Shown here: positions 53,112-63,097 of the stretch, piece by piece
Position numbering within the stretch: the stretch's first letter is position 1
Layout of the letters: every line of letters starts with the position of its first letter
Assembly: GCA_964569425.1 (NCBI GenBank)
Contig: CAZMVD010000005.1
Location: 20,566 to 84,565, forward strand
Reading direction: 5' to 3'
Length of the DNA: 64,000 bases
DNA from: JACQXM01 sp964569425
GTDB lineage: Bacteria; Planctomycetota; Phycisphaerae; UBA1845
Notes under the pieces: model-generated
Told to the model about the DNA's origin: nothing
The model's database searches: none
The model's input: the letters and a program-made list of their open reading frames with translations, nothing else
Program-made: the position numbers and the translations under genes

Positions 53112-53828
53112 ATGCAAGAGATTCATTCTCCGAGTTCCACAGGGCGGCGCGTTCGTGCGGTGTTTTTCCTGCTGTTCATCGCGGCGTTTGCCGTGGCCTA
53201 CCTTTGGGATGGGTACCGCGGCTATCCGCACAAGAACGCCGTCACCTTGTGGCGAACGCTGGGCCAAAGCGAGTTGGCTGTGCCGGCCGTCGACCCGTCC
53301 CTGTCCGCCGCCACGGCGGAACAATTGCGGCAAGAACTCGCCGGAACCGGCACGCGCGCCCTGGTCCGCGAACGGCTCGGCACCCCCGCGCTCATGCAGG
53401 ATGGTCACGAATACTACCTGGGCCCCGGCGGGCACTTGCGGATTCAATATGACGGGGAGCGGGTGCGCGAAGCGGAATGGAAGAATGGAGTGCATTCGGA
53501 TGCGGATCTGGCGTGGCAGAAGGGAATCGGCGCCGCGCTCGCCTTGGTGGCCGTGGTCATGTTGGTTCATCTGGTTCGCGTCCTGAGAACCAGGGCGACG
53601 CTGACGGAGGCGGGGCTGCGGGTTACGGGGAGATCGTTAATCGGTTTCGATGCCATCACCGGCGTGCGTTTGCTGGAGAATGACCGTTATGGGCGGATCG
53701 CGGTGGAGTACACGCTGGACGGCCGGAAGGGCCGGGTGCTGATGGATGATTATGTGTACCGCGATTCGGACAAGATCGTCGCCGCGATTTGTGAGCGAAA
53801 GGGGCTGGCGAATCCGTCGGCGTCGTAG
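53112..53828 (+). CDS. Two-helix membrane protein with PH-like C-terminal domain
   Basis: Protein of 238 residues. Two membrane helices (about 17-33, VFFLLFIAAFAVAYLW, and 145-162, ALALVAVVMLVHLVRVL) flank an Ala/Gly-rich region of about 110 residues. The C-terminus (about 170-235: LTEAGLRVTGRSLIGFDAITGVRLLEN) resembles a bacterial PH-like domain. The start is uncertain, with possible GTG or ATG codons from 53085; ATG 53112 is used here. Function unknown. Confidence 0.7.
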   Translation: MQEIHSPSSTGRRVRAVFFLLFIAAFAVAYLWDGYRGYPHKNAVTLWRTLGQSELAVPAVDPSLSAATAEQLRQELAGTGTRALVRERLGTPALMQDGHEYYLGPGGHLRIQYDGERVREAEWKNGVHSDADLAWQKGIGAALALVAVVMLVHLVRVLRTRATLTEAGLRVTGRSLIGFDAITGVRLLENDRYGRIAVEYTLDGRKGRVLMDDYVYRDSDKIVAAICERKGLANPSAS

Positions 53829-53903
53829 GTTCCGAATTGCGCCGATGCCGCATCGGCAGGGCGGGGAGAGTACAGCGGGTTGCGTTGCGGGGCATGACGG
53901 GCG

Positions 53904-54485
53904 TCACGTCTGTTGTTCCGATTCACTTCGAGGAAACGGGTTGGCCAGACAAGCCAGGATTTCTTCCACAACTTCGTCCACCGACTTACCCCCGGTAGCT
54001 ACGACCAGATGGGCCGCGCGTTCATAGTAGGGAGTACGTCGCGCGAAAACCGACTCCAATTCCTCTACCGTGTCTGAATCGGTCAGCGGAGGGCGCGAAT
54101 GCCGCGTGGCGGCATCAGCGCGCAATCGCGCGCGCAACTCCGCGGGCGGCGCCGTGAGCCAGACGACGATCCCTGCGCGGCGCAGGTCGGCGACGTTGCG
54201 TTCGTCGAGAACGGCGCCGCCGCCGACGCTGAGGACCGCGGAGAGTCGGGCCGCGCATTGGGCGATGACTTCCCGTTCGCGGCGGCGGAAGGCCGACTCG
54301 CCCTCTTCGATGAAGATCTGCGCGATCGATTCGCCTGCGAGCTGCTCAATGAGTTGGTCGGTGTCTTCATGGCGGGTTCCCAGGCGCTGAGCCAGTGCGC
54401 GGCCCACGGTCGATTTTCCGGCGCCGCGAACGCCGATGAGCACTATGCAACGATCGAAGGGCGAAGGCGAATTGGTCTTGTTCAT
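53904..54485 (-). CDS. aroK: Shikimate kinase
   Basis: Cytoplasmic kinase of 193 residues that phosphorylates shikimate to shikimate-3-phosphate. Walker A is GVRGAGKSTVGRAL, the substrate site residues are in DTDQLIEQ, and SVGGGAVLD is the central motif. ATG 54485 overlaps the stop of the aroDE fusion by four bases (ATGA), so the two steps of the shikimate pathway are coupled. The reading frame could be extended upstream to 54743 but has no need to be. Confidence 0.93.
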   Translation of the reverse strand: MNKTNSPSPFDRCIVLIGVRGAGKSTVGRALAQRLGTRHEDTDQLIEQLAGESIAQIFIEEGESAFRRREREVIAQCAARLSAVLSVGGGAVLDERNVADLRRAGIVVWLTAPPAELRARLRADAATRHSRPPLTDSDTVEELESVFARRTPYYERAAHLVVATGGKSVDEVVEEILACLANPFPRSESEQQT

Positions 54486-56029
54486 GGGCGGGCATCCCGC
54501 ATTTGCAGCGCTTGTCGGGCCCGTTCCCGGCCGCGGTCCAGGTCGGGGAAGCGTTGGGTCCATAGGGCGAACTGCATGGCGGCCTGGCGGAGGAACATCT
54601 CCAGTCCGTTGACCGTACATGCGCCGGCGTCCCTGGCCAGGCGCAGCAGCTTCGTTTCCGCGGGATTGTAGATAAGGTCGAACACCAGTCGGGCGTTGCG
54701 AAGGCCGTCGGCCGAAAGTGGGGAATCGTCGACGTGGGGCCACATGCCGACGGTGGTGCCATTGATGATGACCTGGCCGTTACAGGCAGGGAGTGATTCC
54801 CATGGGGCCGCGGCGGCGTGGAAGGCGTGGGCGAGGGCTTGTGTCCGGTCCGGGGAGCGACCATACACCGTCACGCGGGCGCCGAAGTCGGTAAGTCCGT
54901 CGACCACGGCGCGAGCGGCGCCGCCGGTGCCAAGCACGTCCACGGTGATGCCCGCCAGTTCCGTTTTGCGGCATTTCAGCGCCGCGGCGATCACGTCGAC
55001 GGCGGCGTGAACGTCGGTGTTGTGCCCGACGGCGCTTCCGCCGTTTATCACGATCGTATTGACGGCGCCGACGCCTTGGGCGGTTCGATCCGCACGATCG
55101 CCCAGCCAATGGAGCGCGGCCTGCTTATGCGGGACGGTGACGCTGAATCCCGCAAAGTCGAGCCAGGGGCGGCGCAGGGCTTCACCAAGGAAACGGCGGA
55201 GTCCTTCCTCTCCCGTGGTGACCGGCAACGGTACATAGACCGCGTCCATCCCCTCGTCGGCAAACCAGGCGTTGAACAGGCGCGGGCTGAGTGAATGGGC
55301 CACGGGATCGCCGAGCAGGCCGTAGACCTTGGTTTCCGGCCCAATGTTCCGCCAGCGGAACTCCTGAATCATGCGGTGCACGTCGATTTGTCCGGGCGCG
55401 GTCGGGGATTGGGTTTCGGCTGCGGCGTACGTCGCCCACGCACCCAGCTTTTTCGCCAGGACTCGCGTCCAGAGTCCCGATTCGCCCATGGCGACGGCCG
55501 TGAGGCGCGGGGCGGATGGGCGCAACACGTCGAGCGCCGCGAAACCGTCCTCGGCGCTGCGGGCGGCATAGGCGATTTTGGCAATGCCGCTGGGCGAATC
55601 GGCGAGCAGGCGTCGGGTCAGGTCGTCCGGGTTCGCTGGCATCTTGGTAAAATCGTGGTGCGACACGATGACCCTGCCATTGTTGGGGTCGTCCGCGGCG
55701 GCGTTTTCGTGCCGCGCTTCGCGAAGCACCGCGAGGTCGGCCGCATCCAGATCGATCCATGAGGATGTCCCGGCCGTGGCAGCATGAAGCGTTTCGACGC
55801 GCCGTCGGGTATCCTCGATACTGGAACTCGTCCCCTCACCTTCACGGCAGGTGACGATCCAGTGACGCCCGCCGTGGCGGCGGAGGAAGGCGGCGAGCGG
55901 CTCGGGCGGGCCGAGGTAACGGTCGATGCGCAGCTCAATGGCGTCGGCTCCCGCGGACCAGGCAAGGGCGCAGCGATCCTCCAGGGCGTCCAACTCGGAA
56001 ACGAACATGGAGGCGACGAGCAGCGTCAT
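54482..56029 (-). CDS. aroDE: Bifunctional 3-dehydroquinate dehydratase / shikimate dehydrogenase
   Basis: Fusion of 515 residues, catalysing two consecutive shikimate-pathway steps. The N-terminal type I dehydroquinase has DAIELRIDRY, the His in VSHHDFTKMP and the Schiff-base Lys in GIAKIAYAA. The C-terminal shikimate dehydrogenase (from about 240) has DPVAHSLSPRLFNAWF, VTVPHKQAA with the catalytic Lys, GHNTD, and the NADP motif VLGTGGAARAV. ATG 56029 is in-frame with the N-terminal strand MTLLVASMF; the longer frame to 56761 is antisense shadow. Such fusions occur in plants and some bacteria. Confidence 0.95.
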   Translation of the reverse strand: MTLLVASMFVSELDALEDRCALAWSAGADAIELRIDRYLGPPEPLAAFLRRHGGRHWIVTCREGEGTSSSIEDTRRRVETLHAATAGTSSWIDLDAADLAVLREARHENAAADDPNNGRVIVSHHDFTKMPANPDDLTRRLLADSPSGIAKIAYAARSAEDGFAALDVLRPSAPRLTAVAMGESGLWTRVLAKKLGAWATYAAAETQSPTAPGQIDVHRMIQEFRWRNIGPETKVYGLLGDPVAHSLSPRLFNAWFADEGMDAVYVPLPVTTGEEGLRRFLGEALRRPWLDFAGFSVTVPHKQAALHWLGDRADRTAQGVGAVNTIVINGGSAVGHNTDVHAAVDVIAAALKCRKTELAGITVDVLGTGGAARAVVDGLTDFGARVTVYGRSPDRTQALAHAFHAAAAPWESLPACNGQVIINGTTVGMWPHVDDSPLSADGLRNARLVFDLIYNPAETKLLRLARDAGACTVNGLEMFLRQAAMQFALWTQRFPDLDRGRERARQALQMRDARP

Positions 56030-56155
56030 AGGTCGATCGCGGGCGGGGCTCCCGCCATTCAGACGTTTCTCGGCGGCTTGCCGGCCATGGTGGCTGGGCG
56101 CGCCCTGCATGATGATGCGGGCATCATAGCGCAATCTCCGAAAATGGGGTATCAC

Positions 56156-56827
56156 ATGACTGACAGTCGCACAACCGGTCCGCTGGGGGTGATTTTCGAT
56201 CTCGACGGGACGCTGGTTGATACGTTGGATGATATTACCGACGCCATCAACGCGGTGTTTGCGCGGCGGGGGCTGGCGGCGGTGACGCGGGAGCGCATCC
56301 GTGATTTGATCGGGGAGGGGCTGGCGAATCTGCTCCAGCGCGCTTCGGGGATCGACGATGCGTTTGAGGTGGCGGCGCTGGTGAGCGAATACCGGCCCGA
56401 GTATCGCGCCCGCCTGCTGGCCAATACCCGGCTGTACGGGGGCATCGACGCGGTTCTCGACGGACTGGTCGAGGCGCGCCGGCCGTTTTGCGTGCTCTCG
56501 AACAAGCACCACGAGTTTACGGCGCCGATCTGTGCTGCGTTGCTGGCGCGCTGGCCGGTGGCGGCGGTGCGGGGTTTTGCGGAGGGGGCGGCGCGCAAGC
56601 CCGATCCGACCGTGGCTTTGGAACTGGCGAGCCTCATGGGCGTGGCGGTTGGGCGGGTCGCGTTTGTGGGCGACTCGTCCATCGACGTGGAGACCGCCCG
56701 CGCCGCGGGGATGGTCGCGGTGGCGGTTACCTGGGGGTATCGCAGTCTGGCGCACGTGCACGCGACCGGCGCGGATTTCGTCGTGGGAACGCCGACGGAG
56801 TTGATGGCGGTGCTCTGCGCGCCCTGA
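56156..56827 (+). CDS. HAD-family phosphoglycolate phosphatase-like protein
   Basis: HAD hydrolase of 223 residues. The nucleophile motif is VIFDLDGTLVDT (about 12-22), motif II is in CVLSNKH, motif III is ARKPDP and motif IV is FVGDSSIDVETA. The cap region and length fit Gph-type phosphatases that remove phosphate from 2-phosphoglycolate. ATG 56156 is in-frame with the DxDxT motif. Divergent from the aroDE gene with about 126 bases between. Confidence 0.9.
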   Translation: MTDSRTTGPLGVIFDLDGTLVDTLDDITDAINAVFARRGLAAVTRERIRDLIGEGLANLLQRASGIDDAFEVAALVSEYRPEYRARLLANTRLYGGIDAVLDGLVEARRPFCVLSNKHHEFTAPICAALLARWPVAAVRGFAEGAARKPDPTVALELASLMGVAVGRVAFVGDSSIDVETARAAGMVAVAVTWGYRSLAHVHATGADFVVGTPTELMAVLCAP

Positions 56828-56883
56828 CGCGGCTCGCGCCAGGCACCGGGGTCAGTTGTGCCTCGCGGACCGGGAGTGACCAC

Positions 56884-58029
56884 TCAGCCGCCGATGCGTT
56901 TGGCCTGGATGCGGTTGGGTTTGAGGTCGATGATCTCGATGATTCTTTCCCAGTCGCCCTCGACGAGGTGTTCGGCGAGTTCCTCGCCGGTCATTTTGGC
57001 CTTGATGCGGAAGCGGGCGATGCCCTTGGTGACGTCCATGTTGACGTTGAGGACTTTGTCGGGATTGATTTCGCGGAGGTGCTTGCGGAGCTTGATGGCA
57101 TCACCCATGGACAGACCTTCAATCTCGAGGAGCAGTTCGCCGCCGGAGCTGATGCGGGTGGCCCAGTTTTTCATGACGGTGACGTAGCAGCGTTCGACGA
57201 CTTCCTGGCCGGCGCTTTCCAGGGCTTTCTTGCCGGCCTGAGGGGAATGGGTGTGCAGGCCGCGCGCCCCGCCGCGCCAGTTGGGCACTGATTCGCTGGC
57301 GAGTAGCTGGCCGGTATCGGTGTAGTACATCTTGATCATGGCGTCGCCGTTGTACATGGCGAGTGCTTCGCCGTAGACCTCGCGGACGCCGGCGGAGTTG
57401 GCTTGGGCGGTGCCGGTGATGAAGATCTGGGTGCCGAAGTCCTTGGCGATGGCCTGCATTTTGGCGACGTTGCCCTCGGCCGCGGCGTCGGCGCCTTCCT
57501 TTTCGGCGATCTGGCGGATCTGTTCGCCCGCGTAGACGGTGAATCCCTTGGCGAGCAGGCGGCTTTCGATCTGCGATTCGAGGATGCTGCTGTCCTGGAC
57601 AACGCCGTCGATGCGTTCGAGGATGTACACGGCAATGCCGGGCCGGCCGATCTGGTCGAGTACGTTCTGCACTTCACCCCAGGTGGAAGCGATGGCGCTC
57701 TTGCTGACCTTGGCGAGTATCTTGCAGTAGTAGACGCCGCCGGCGCCTTCGCCCTGTTCGAGGATCTTGTAATCGGTGACCAGGCCGTCGGCGCGGGCGT
57801 AGATGCTGTCGCGGATGAGTTCGAAGTTCTCCACGTTGCTATGCGAGCTGATTTCCACCTGTCCGCCCTGTTCGAGGGCTTTGCGCAGCGCGTCGTTGCG
57901 TGCGGAATCCTCGCTGATCCCCTGGCCGGTGACCGTGACTTCGACGATATCCTGTTGTGCGGAAACTGGGGCGTTCCAGACCACCGCGACCACCCCGGCG
58001 AGGAAACCCAACGAAACGTGACGACGCAT
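56884..58029 (-). CDS. FlgT/LPP20-like secreted protein
   Basis: Protein of 381 residues with signal peptide (MRRHVSLGFLAGVVAVVWNAPVSA). The N-terminal domain has GQGISEDSARNDALRKALEQGG, the hallmark of FlgT/LPP20-type domains. A middle section resembles a nucleotide-like fold (IFITGTAQANSA) and the C-terminal 90 residues hold a conserved domain (ELLLEIEGLSMGDAIKLRKHL). FlgT helps assemble the flagellar basal body H-ring in Vibrio; no flagellar genes are in the window, so a different envelope role is possible. GGGAGA precedes ATG 58029. Confidence 0.75.
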   Translation of the reverse strand: MRRHVSLGFLAGVVAVVWNAPVSAQQDIVEVTVTGQGISEDSARNDALRKALEQGGQVEISSHSNVENFELIRDSIYARADGLVTDYKILEQGEGAGGVYYCKILAKVSKSAIASTWGEVQNVLDQIGRPGIAVYILERIDGVVQDSSILESQIESRLLAKGFTVYAGEQIRQIAEKEGADAAAEGNVAKMQAIAKDFGTQIFITGTAQANSAGVREVYGEALAMYNGDAMIKMYYTDTGQLLASESVPNWRGGARGLHTHSPQAGKKALESAGQEVVERCYVTVMKNWATRISSGGELLLEIEGLSMGDAIKLRKHLREINPDKVLNVNMDVTKGIARFRIKAKMTGEELAEHLVEGDWERIIEIIDLKPNRIQAKRIGG

Positions 58030-58131
58030 GTCGATTTCTCCCAAGTGCTCTTGCGAGCCGTATGAACTTCGCACGCCGATGGCGACCATCGGTACCGGTC
58101 ACGCTGCGCATCTGGCGCGGCGCGCGGGACT

Positions 58132-58159
58132 ATTATCCGCCTCCGGCGGGTACCGACAA
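58132..58159 (-). promoter_or_regulatory. Candidate promoter for FlgT/LPP20-like gene
   Basis: On the minus strand, TTGTCG (58159-58154) and GATAAT (58137-58132) are 16 bases apart. The -10 matches at five of six positions and the -35 at four. ATG 58029 is about 100 bases downstream. Confidence 0.4.
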
Positions 58160-58319
58160 TAGACCCGACGTCGGGGGTTGCGGTTAGACGCTTTCTGGTG
58201 GAATCCGCCGAGGGCTGGCACGTGGTGGCCATGGCGGTAGTTGAGGTACAATGGGGCCACAAGTACCGGGGTTTTCTGGAAATTGTCGGGGGGCGTCGGC
58301 AGGATTTCGAGGAATAGGC

Positions 58320-58688
58320 ATGGCCGTTTCGGTGGATTGGTTTTACTTCCGGCGCGGGTGAGAGACCTCGGCCAGGGCGCAAGAGTTTCTTGCGCAGCAC
58401 GGGCTGCAGCCCAGGGAGGCGGTCGAGGCAAAGGCGAAGCTCGGTCCGGTGGCCGCCTTGCGCCTGGCGCGGGAGGTTTCGTCGATCCTGGCGACACGGG
58501 GTCGGAAGGTGTTTGAACTCAAGGTGTCCAATCGTGCGCCGGACGACGCCGAGCTATTGCGCCACCTGTTGGGGCCGACCGGTAAACTGCGCGCGCCGGT
58601 ATTGCGACACGGCAAGAAGTTGATTGTCGGTTTTGATGCCGAAGCGTGGGCTTCGGTGCTCGCCCGCCCGGTGCCGAAGGGCTCCTGA
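58320..58688 (+). CDS. ArsC/Spx-like selenoprotein with in-frame UGA
   Basis: Gene of 122 codons if UGA at 58359-58361 is read as selenocysteine (U14). The N-terminus MAVSVDWFYFRRG-U-ETSARAQEFL matches the redox loop of ArsC/Spx-type thioredoxin-fold proteins, where a Cys normally sits at this position. The rest (LLRHLLGPTGKLRAPVLRHGKKLIVGFD) is typical of ArsC-like family C-termini. GAGGA six bases upstream of ATG 58320 is a proper ribosome site. Frame and similarity continue smoothly on both sides of the UGA, and a SECIS-like hairpin follows (58377-58395). From memory, an ArsC family (seleno)protein is known in related bacteria, so the idea is supported. The resolving position is Ser, not Cys (U-x-x-S). 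If not recoded, it would be a broken gene. Confidence 0.82.
58377..58395 (+). promoter_or_regulatory. Candidate bacterial SECIS hairpin
   Basis: gcgcaag (58377-58383) pairs with cttgcgc (58389-58395) around the 5-base loop agttt. It begins 15 bases after the UGA; the loop starts 22 bases after. A G in the first two loop bases and this spacing fit known bacterial SECIS features. The stem has seven perfect base pairs. It lies inside the coding region, as expected for bacteria. Confidence 0.7.
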
Positions 58689-58727
58689 CTGCGCAGTCGA
58701 AGGATTATCACATTGGTGGCGTGCGCT

Positions 58728-59615
58728 TCAGGATGTGAAAAGAGCCTCGAGCAGTCGCAACGTCTCGCCCTTCTTCTTCACCACGAGCACGGGAACGGGG
58801 GACGCGGCGAGCAGTCGTTCGGCGAAACTGCCGATCAGGGCGGCCGCGGTGTGCGATAGTCCGCGACTGCCCACGGCGATGAGATCGAGGTTCTTGGAGG
58901 CAACCAGGTCATACACGGCCGCGTTAGGATGGTTGGAGCAGGTGCAGATGGTGTTGAACAGGACGCCGGCATGGTCCACGTCCGCCAGAAAGTCGTCGAG
59001 CCGCTTGCGTGCGGAATCCTCGCGCGAACGAACGGCGTCGGCGAAGCTCTGGTCGGAATATTGGTAGCCGTAGCCCACTTCGTAAATGGACTGCACGATG
59101 ACCTGCGGATTGGGCTCCTGGGAACGGCGCGCCAGCGCGATGGCGGCGGTCAATGCAAGCATGGAGTGGTCGGAGCCGTCCACGGGGACGACGATGCGCC
59201 CGAAATGAGGGTGCGCCTGGTCGGGAACGACCAGCACGCTGCACGGCGCCTTGCGTGCCAGGCGGGAAAAGGCGGAGCCCACGGCCAACTGGTCGTGCGG
59301 GAGCCGGCGGCCCACGACGATGAGGTCGAGCGACTGGTCGCGGGCGCTGCGCAGGATATCCTCGACGCCGGTGTTGTGATGCACCTCGATGATCGTTTTC
59401 CTGGCGATCGCCTCGGGAAGGCGCGTCTGAACAAATTCGCGGACGGAACCGTCGGAGGGGGGGGGAGCGCCCGGGCGGGACTCCATCCCGCGCACGTGCA
59501 CGCACAACACACTCTGCACGTCGAGGGCCAGGCCGATTTTGCCGGCGAATGCCAGTGCTTCGTCGTCGCCGGGTTCGTCGTTCAGAAACACGCCGAGTTT
59601 GTGGATATCGTGCAT
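58728..59615 (-). CDS. Tandem universal stress protein
   Basis: Cytoplasmic protein of 295 residues with two USP domains. The first ends with GSAFSRLARKAPCSVLVVPD, the second carries GSRGLSHTAAALIGSFAERLL, the ATP-binding G2xG9xG(S) pattern. The first domain lacks the second glycine, so only domain two probably binds ATP. ATG 59615 has a GAGGA ribosome site; the frame extends to 59669. The stop lies 90 bases before the Mrp genes' end on the same strand, so it may be a separate transcript at the end of the operon. Role: stress tolerance. Confidence 0.9.
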   Translation of the reverse strand: MHDIHKLGVFLNDEPGDDEALAFAGKIGLALDVQSVLCVHVRGMESRPGAPPPSDGSVREFVQTRLPEAIARKTIIEVHHNTGVEDILRSARDQSLDLIVVGRRLPHDQLAVGSAFSRLARKAPCSVLVVPDQAHPHFGRIVVPVDGSDHSMLALTAAIALARRSQEPNPQVIVQSIYEVGYGYQYSDQSFADAVRSREDSARKRLDDFLADVDHAGVLFNTICTCSNHPNAAVYDLVASKNLDLIAVGSRGLSHTAAALIGSFAERLLAASPVPVLVVKKKGETLRLLEALFTS

Positions 59616-59704
59616 GAGCCGTTCCTCTCGCATGGTCTGCTGATCATCGTCATTCCTGTCGCCAAGCACCGGGACGTCGGTGGTCGCGCATAGTACATAC
59701 GGCT

Positions 59705-60082
59705 TCAGGCATCATCGGGTGCGGCGGGGGCCTGACTTTCGAGGGAATGCGTTTCTGCGTTGTAGCGCCCGCGCAACTCATCGACCACGGTGCCCTTCCA
59801 GAGGTTCGCACCCGTGAGGTAGGCGGCGCGTCCGATCATGTGTGCGGCCACCGGGGCGGTCAGGAAATAAAACGCGATGACGAGCAACGCGCGGATGCTC
59901 ACGCCGACCTGCTGAAAATGGACCAGCACGGCGAGCAGCAGACAGCCGACGCCAAGGGTCATGGACTTCGTCGTGGCCTGCATGCGGGAGAAAAGGTCGG
60001 GCATGCGCAACAGCCCCACGGCGCCGAGCAGCGTGAACATGGCTCCGAGAATCAGGAGCAAACCGGTGATCAGGTCTTTCAT
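59705..60082 (-). CDS. mrpG: Mrp antiporter subunit G
   Basis: Small membrane protein of 125 residues with three helices. The N-terminus LITGLLLILGAMFTLLGAVGLLRMPDLFSRM is the MnhG/MrpG signature. It is part of the multisubunit Na+(K+)/H+ antiporter that keeps cytoplasmic pH and sodium low. ATG 60082 overlaps the MrpF stop by four bases. The C-terminus is a soluble Glu/Ala-rich tail, longer than in Bacillus homologs. Confidence 0.93.
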   Translation of the reverse strand: MKDLITGLLLILGAMFTLLGAVGLLRMPDLFSRMQATTKSMTLGVGCLLLAVLVHFQQVGVSIRALLVIAFYFLTAPVAAHMIGRAAYLTGANLWKGTVVDELRGRYNAETHSLESQAPAAPDDA

Positions 60083-60366
60083 GGTGCGCCCCGCTTCTCC
60101 ACATAGCGGGCGAAAGCCACGGTGCCCAGGAAGATAATCAGGGCGAGGACGATGGCCGTTCGCAGCACTTCCGGGCGCTGCGAGGCGATCGAATAGACCG
60201 CGATGACGCCCACGACCACCGTCGCGAACATATCCAATGCCACCACGCGGTCGGGGGTGCTCGGTCCGAGCAGCAGGCGAACCAGGGTCAGCACCAGCGA
60301 AGCGGCAAGCACCACCATGACACCGGTGACGACCCACGACAGTATGGATGGCAGACCGTCCATCAT
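60079..60366 (-). CDS. mrpF: Mrp antiporter subunit F
   Basis: Membrane protein of 95 residues with three helices. The segment LLLGPSTPDRVVALDMFATVVVGVIAVYSI is the MnhF/MrpF hallmark. It overlaps MrpE by four bases on its start (ATGA; a second Met at 60363 is possible) and MrpG at its end. Subunit F is essential for complex assembly in known Mrp systems. Confidence 0.93.
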   Translation of the reverse strand: MMDGLPSILSWVVTGVMVVLAASLVLTLVRLLLGPSTPDRVVALDMFATVVVGVIAVYSIASQRPEVLRTAIVLALIIFLGTVAFARYVEKRGAP

Positions 60367-60835
60367 CGCAGCAGCTCCAGTATTGGTTTCTCCAGGCTCA
60401 TCTTGATGTCGCGCACCAGCGACTCACGGTCATCGGTGAACATGGTGTAGATGTACAACACGCGGCGGTCGGTGGAAATATCCAGACTCAGCGTGCCCGG
60501 CGTCAGGCTGATGAGGTTGGCCAGCGAAGTGATTTCGAGATCCGTTTCGGCGTCCAGGGGGATGGCCAGGATGCCCGGCCGCATGTAGTAGGTGGGGGTA
60601 AGAACGTCGTGTGCGACGCGGAAATTAGCGCGGAACAACTCCACGGTAAAGTGGCCGACAAACGCGACAAACCGCGGCAACTTGGCAATGAAGCCGCTGA
60701 CGCCGAGGACGTGTTGCGACGCATAAAGGATGGTATAGCCGATACCGAAGCCGATCACCAGATTGGCGAGCGTGAACGTCTCGGTCATGCACATCCACAG
60801 AATCGAAAGCAGCAGAATCCAGACAAAGGCGACCA

Positions 60836-60836
<1 letters not shown>
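60363..60836 (-). CDS. mrpE: Mrp antiporter subunit E
   Basis: Protein of 157 residues with two N-terminal helices and a cytosolic C-terminal domain. Segments such as TLANLVIGFGIGYTIL, FTVELFRANFRVAHDVL and LISLTPGTLSLDIS match MnhE/MrpE. ATG 60836 overlaps the MrpD stop by one base (TGATG). Length is normal. Confidence 0.94.
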
Positions 60837-62334
<1,498 letters not shown>

Positions 62335-62338
<4 letters not shown>

Positions 62339-62682
62339 GCGTCGGTCGCTTTCATCTGGTCCAGATCGTCGGTTCCCACGACCTGATAGGCGCGGTGCAC
62401 CATCACAAGTGCGAACGCCAGCACGCCGAAGCCGATCACAATGGCCGTCAGAATCAGGGCCTGGGGTAGCGGGTCGGCATAGGGTGCGACCAGCGCGTCC
62501 ATGCCCTTGGGCACCAGAGGGGGCTTGGCGCGGGTCAGCCCGCCGGCGGAAAAAATGAGCAGGTTGCTGGCGTGGCTGAGCAGCGCCAGGCCGATGATCA
62601 GCTTGACGATGCTGCGGCGCATCATGAGGTAGAGACCGGCGGCGTAAAGCCCACCCACGACAATGGCCAGGATGATGTTCAT
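62335..62682 (-). CDS. mrpC: Mrp antiporter subunit C
   Basis: NuoK-like subunit of 115 residues with three helices. Sequence MNIILAIVVGGLYAAGLYLM and LIIGLALLSHASNLLIFSAGGL identify MnhC/MrpC. ATG 62682 is one base after the MrpB stop; the longer frame to 62709 is not needed. Overlaps MrpD by four bases. Confidence 0.94.
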
Positions 62683-62683
62683 G

Positions 62684-63097
62684 TCAAGCCTCCACCAGGC
62701 TGAGCACAATGAGCATGGTCATGCCGACGACGACGAGATAGACGCCCACGTCAAAGAGCAGCGGGGTTCCCAACGACCATTCGCCCAGCCCGGGCACGGG
62801 GAGGTCGATCCACGCGCCGGTCAGGAAGGGCTCGCCGGCCAGTACCGAAATCAACCCGCTGGACAGCGCCAACAGCAACCCGATTCCCATCAACCAATGC
62901 GGACTGGCGCGTAGCGCGCGCCTGGCGGTGCGCGCGTCATGTGCCATGGCGTAAAGGGCGAAGGCGGAAGCGGCGACCAGCCCGCCGGCAAAGCCTCCAC
63001 CCGGCTCATTGTGCCCGCGCAGCAGCAAGAACACGGAAAACATCAACAGCAGCGGGTGCACGAACTGGGTAATGGTCGTCAGAATGATCGACTTCAT
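62684..63097 (-). CDS. mrpB: Mrp antiporter subunit B
   Basis: Membrane protein of 137 residues with four helices. LLRGHNEPGGGFAGGLVAASAFALYAMA is the MnhB/MrpB signature. ATG 63097 overlaps the MrpA stop by four bases. Part of the same operon as C-G. Confidence 0.94.
   Translation of the reverse strand: MKSIILTTITQFVHPLLLMFSVFLLLRGHNEPGGGFAGGLVAASAFALYAMAHDARTARRALRASPHWLMGIGLLLALSSGLISVLAGEPFLTGAWIDLPVPGLGEWSLGTPLLFDVGVYLVVVGMTMLIVLSLVEA

Noticed and set aside
58320..58361. UGA at 58359 as a nonsense mutation in a pseudogene
   Set aside because: The UGA falls at the expected redox residue, the downstream frame keeps family-like residues, and a SECIS-like hairpin follows. Recoding explains this better, although it needs proof.
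58449..58688. Separate short gene starting at an internal ATG after the UGA
   Set aside because: It lacks its own ribosome site and would miss the first strand and active-site loop of the thioredoxin-like fold.
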